Below are positions 62,413 through 64,000 of a stretch of DNA of 64,000 nucleotides, piece by piece (positions within the stretch are counted from its first letter, which is position 1; every line of letters starts with the position of its first letter). Position numbers and translations under genes: made by a program. Origin of the DNA: Clostridium sporogenes (GTDB lineage: Bacteria > Bacillota > Clostridia > Clostridiales > Clostridiaceae); assembly GCF_001020205.1 (NCBI RefSeq), contig NZ_CP011663.1, positions 2,790,001-2,854,000 on the forward strand, written 5' to 3'. The notes beneath the pieces were generated by a model. The model did no database searches. It had not been told where the DNA came from and saw only the letters and a program-made list of their open reading frames with translations.

Positions 62413-64000
62413 TTATAACAAACTGTTAGGATTTATATCTATACTTACTCTTATATCATTATAAACTTGTTCCAATGAAGTATAAACTATTTTTTGTATT
62501 TCTTTCATTATATCCCCCGTCACATTTCCTTTTAATATTATTTGCCATCTATACATCTCTTTTATTTTAGATAATGGACTAGGACAAGGTCCTAACATAT
62601 TTAAGTTATCATATTTAGCTACAATATTCTTTAATATTATACCAATTTTATGTGTATTTTTTATTAATTTATTCTCATATTTACTACTTAAATTTATAAG
62701 CAATATTTTTGAAAAGGGAGGATAATTCATATCTTTTCTTATTTTTATCTCTTTATTATAAAATCCCTCATAATCACTTTTAGCCGCAGAAGTTATACTA
62801 TAATTTTCTGGATTATAACTTTGAATTAAAACTTTTCCTGCTTTTTTTCCTCTTCCTGCTCTTCCTGAAACTTGAGTTATAAGTTGAAAAGTTTTTTCCC
62901 CTGATCTATAGTCTGGTAAATTTAAAGACATATCTGCTGCTAAAACTCCAACTAAAGTTACATTTTCAAAATCTAATCCCTTTGCTATCATTTGAGTTCC
63001 AATTAATATATCAGCTTCACCCTTTTTAAAAGTATTATAAATATTTTCATAAGAATTCTTAGTCCTTGTAGTATCTAAATCCATTCTTAAAGTTTGAACT
63101 TCAGGGAAATATTTTTTTATGGCTTTTTCCACTTTTTCTGTTCCTGCTCCAAAATATTTTACATATTTACTATTACATTTAGGACATTGTTTTGGTATTC
63201 TCATACTTGCTCCACAATAATGACACCTTAAGCTACTATCCCTATTATGATAAGTTAAAGAAATATCACAATTTTTACATTTAAAAACATACCCACATTC
63301 TCTACAGGATACAAATGTAGAAAAGCCTCTTCTATTTAAAAATAATATTATTTGCTCTTTTTTTTCTAATCTTGTGCTTATATCTTCAAATAGTTCCTTG
63401 CTAAATATAGATTTATTGCCTGACATAAGTTCTTCTCTCATATCAACTATTTTAACCTCTGGCATAGACGCCCCTTCTATTCTTTCTTTTATGCTAATTA
63501 AATCTATTATTTTATTTTTACTTTTATAATAAGTTTCTAAAGATGGTGTAGCTGATCCTAAAATAATCTTACAGCCTTCATTCATGCATCTAAGTTCTGC
63601 TATATCTCTAGCGTTATATTTAGGATTACTATCAGATTTATAGCTACTTTCATGTTCTTCATCTATTATGATAGATCCTAAGTTTTTAAAAGGTAAAAAC
63701 ACTGCAGATCTTGCTCCTATAGCTACTTTAACTTCTCCCCTTTTTACTCTCATCCATTCATCAAATCTTTCACCATCAGAGAGTTTACTATGAAATACAG
63801 CTATATTTTTTCCAAATCTACCTTTGAATCTTTCCACCATTTGAGGAGTTAATGATATTTCTGGTACTAAAATTATAGAGTCCTTATCTTTTTCCATTAA
63901 TTTCTTTACTAAGTGCATGTATATCTCTGTTTTTCCACTACCTGTAACACCATGTATTAAAAATAATTTTCTATTGGAGTTTAAAATTCTATAAAGAGCT
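62413..64000 (-). CDS. priA: Primosomal helicase PriA (partial, cut by window edge)
   Basis: Restart helicase that reloads the replisome. The gene continues past the right edge; 528 codons of the C-terminal part are visible. The frame is open to base 64000 and includes the Walker A HGVTGSGKTEIYMHL beyond the first internal ATG at 63918. Other features are the DEEH box (IIIDEEHESSYK), the paired zinc-binding motifs CRECGYVFKCKNC and CHYCG/CPKC, and QVSGRAGRG. The missing part is the N-terminal DNA-binding region, about 200 residues. Confidence 0.95.
   Translation of the reverse strand, partial: ALYRILNSNRKLFLIHGVTGSGKTEIYMHLVKKLMEKDKDSIILVPEISLTPQMVERFKGRFGKNIAVFHSKLSDGERFDEWMRVKRGEVKVAIGARSAVFLPFKNLGSIIIDEEHESSYKSDSNPKYNARDIAELRCMNEGCKIILGSATPSLETYYKSKNKIIDLISIKERIEGASMPEVKIVDMREELMSGNKSIFSKELFEDISTRLEKKEQIILFLNRRGFSTFVSCRECGYVFKCKNCDISLTYHNRDSSLRCHYCGASMRIPKQCPKCNSKYVKYFGAGTEKVEKAIKKYFPEVQTLRMDLDTTRTKNSYENIYNTFKKGEADILIGTQMIAKGLDFENVTLVGVLAADMSLNLPDYRSGEKTFQLITQVSGRAGRGKKAGKVLIQSYNPENYSITSAAKSDYEGFYNKEIKIRKDMNYPPFSKILLINLSSKYENKLIKNTHKIGIILKNIVAKYDNLNMLGPCPSPLSKIKEMYRWQIILKGNVTGDIMKEIQKIVYTSLEQVYNDIRVSIDINPNSLL

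Noticed and set aside
1..64000. Search by eye for tRNA, rRNA, prophage genes, toxin genes and classical riboswitches.
   Set aside because: None was found. This was not a profile search, so small structured RNAs could be missed.

Overview
This window looks like chromosomal DNA from a proteolytic, amino-acid-fermenting Clostridium of the C. botulinum group I / C. sporogenes type. The evidence is very low G+C, clostridial core operons with sporulation genes (spoVM, ylbJ), acetate kinase plus phosphotransacetylase, and a large selenocysteine-dependent D-proline reductase region. The species assignment is an inference from gene content, not a database match.

Layout. Positions 1-13.2 kb hold core genes, all on the minus strand: ffh, ylxM, ftsY, smc, a 32-codon membrane peptide, an Elp3-like radical SAM gene, rnc, acpP, plsX, rpmF, yceD, ackA and pta. 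Positions 13.5-42.5 kb are a proline-reductase island. Positions 42.8-64 kb return to core genes: tmcAL and ylbJ (plus strand), then a coiled-coil protein gene, coaD, rsmD, recG, a fakA/yloV-type gene, an Asp23 gene, rpmB (plus strand), spoVM, a 51-codon membrane protein, and the thiN-rpe-rsgA-prkC-stp-rlmN-rsmB-yugP-fmt-def-priA series. priA runs off the right edge.

The island. Two complete modules have the order prdC - prdA - small 91-residue protein - prdB. Both prdC genes and both prdB genes contain an in-frame TGA (selenocysteine) followed by a SECIS-like hairpin, so they should be read through rather than called as broken genes. Each module starts with a sigma-54 type -24/-12 promoter, and the island carries prdR, a CBS-PAS-AAA+-Fis activator of sigma-54 promoters. 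The second module is followed by prdD, prdE and the proline racemase prdF. Three TauE/SafE-family membrane proteins, one APC amino-acid permease and a tandem pair of proteins resembling the archaeal/cyanobacterial (TIGR00300-type) ornithine cyclodeaminase are interspersed. Read together, ornithine would be cyclised to L-proline, racemised by PrdF to D-proline, and reduced by PrdA/PrdB to 5-aminovalerate with electrons delivered through PrdC.

The most unusual part is 34.9-40.6 kb. Two further modules each have a full-length PrdC in which the selenocysteine codon is a cysteine codon and the SECIS hairpin is gone. Each PrdC is paired with a stand-alone N-terminal domain of PrdA, with no prdB or catalytic PrdA part. 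Between them lie a two-gene ArsP-like permease and a transposase remnant. These look like electron-delivery modules without a local terminal reductase, and they are the best candidate here for an undescribed system.

Other items worth attention are an in-frame internal ribosome-binding site plus ATG in both prdA copies, prdD/prdE split exactly where PrdA is cleaved to make its pyruvoyl group, four 45-bp tandem repeats upstream of one TauE gene, a large multi-hairpin element at 19.8-20.04 kb, and near-identity of the 3' parts of the two selenoprotein prdC genes that suggests gene conversion. No tRNA, rRNA, CRISPR array or intact insertion sequence was seen.
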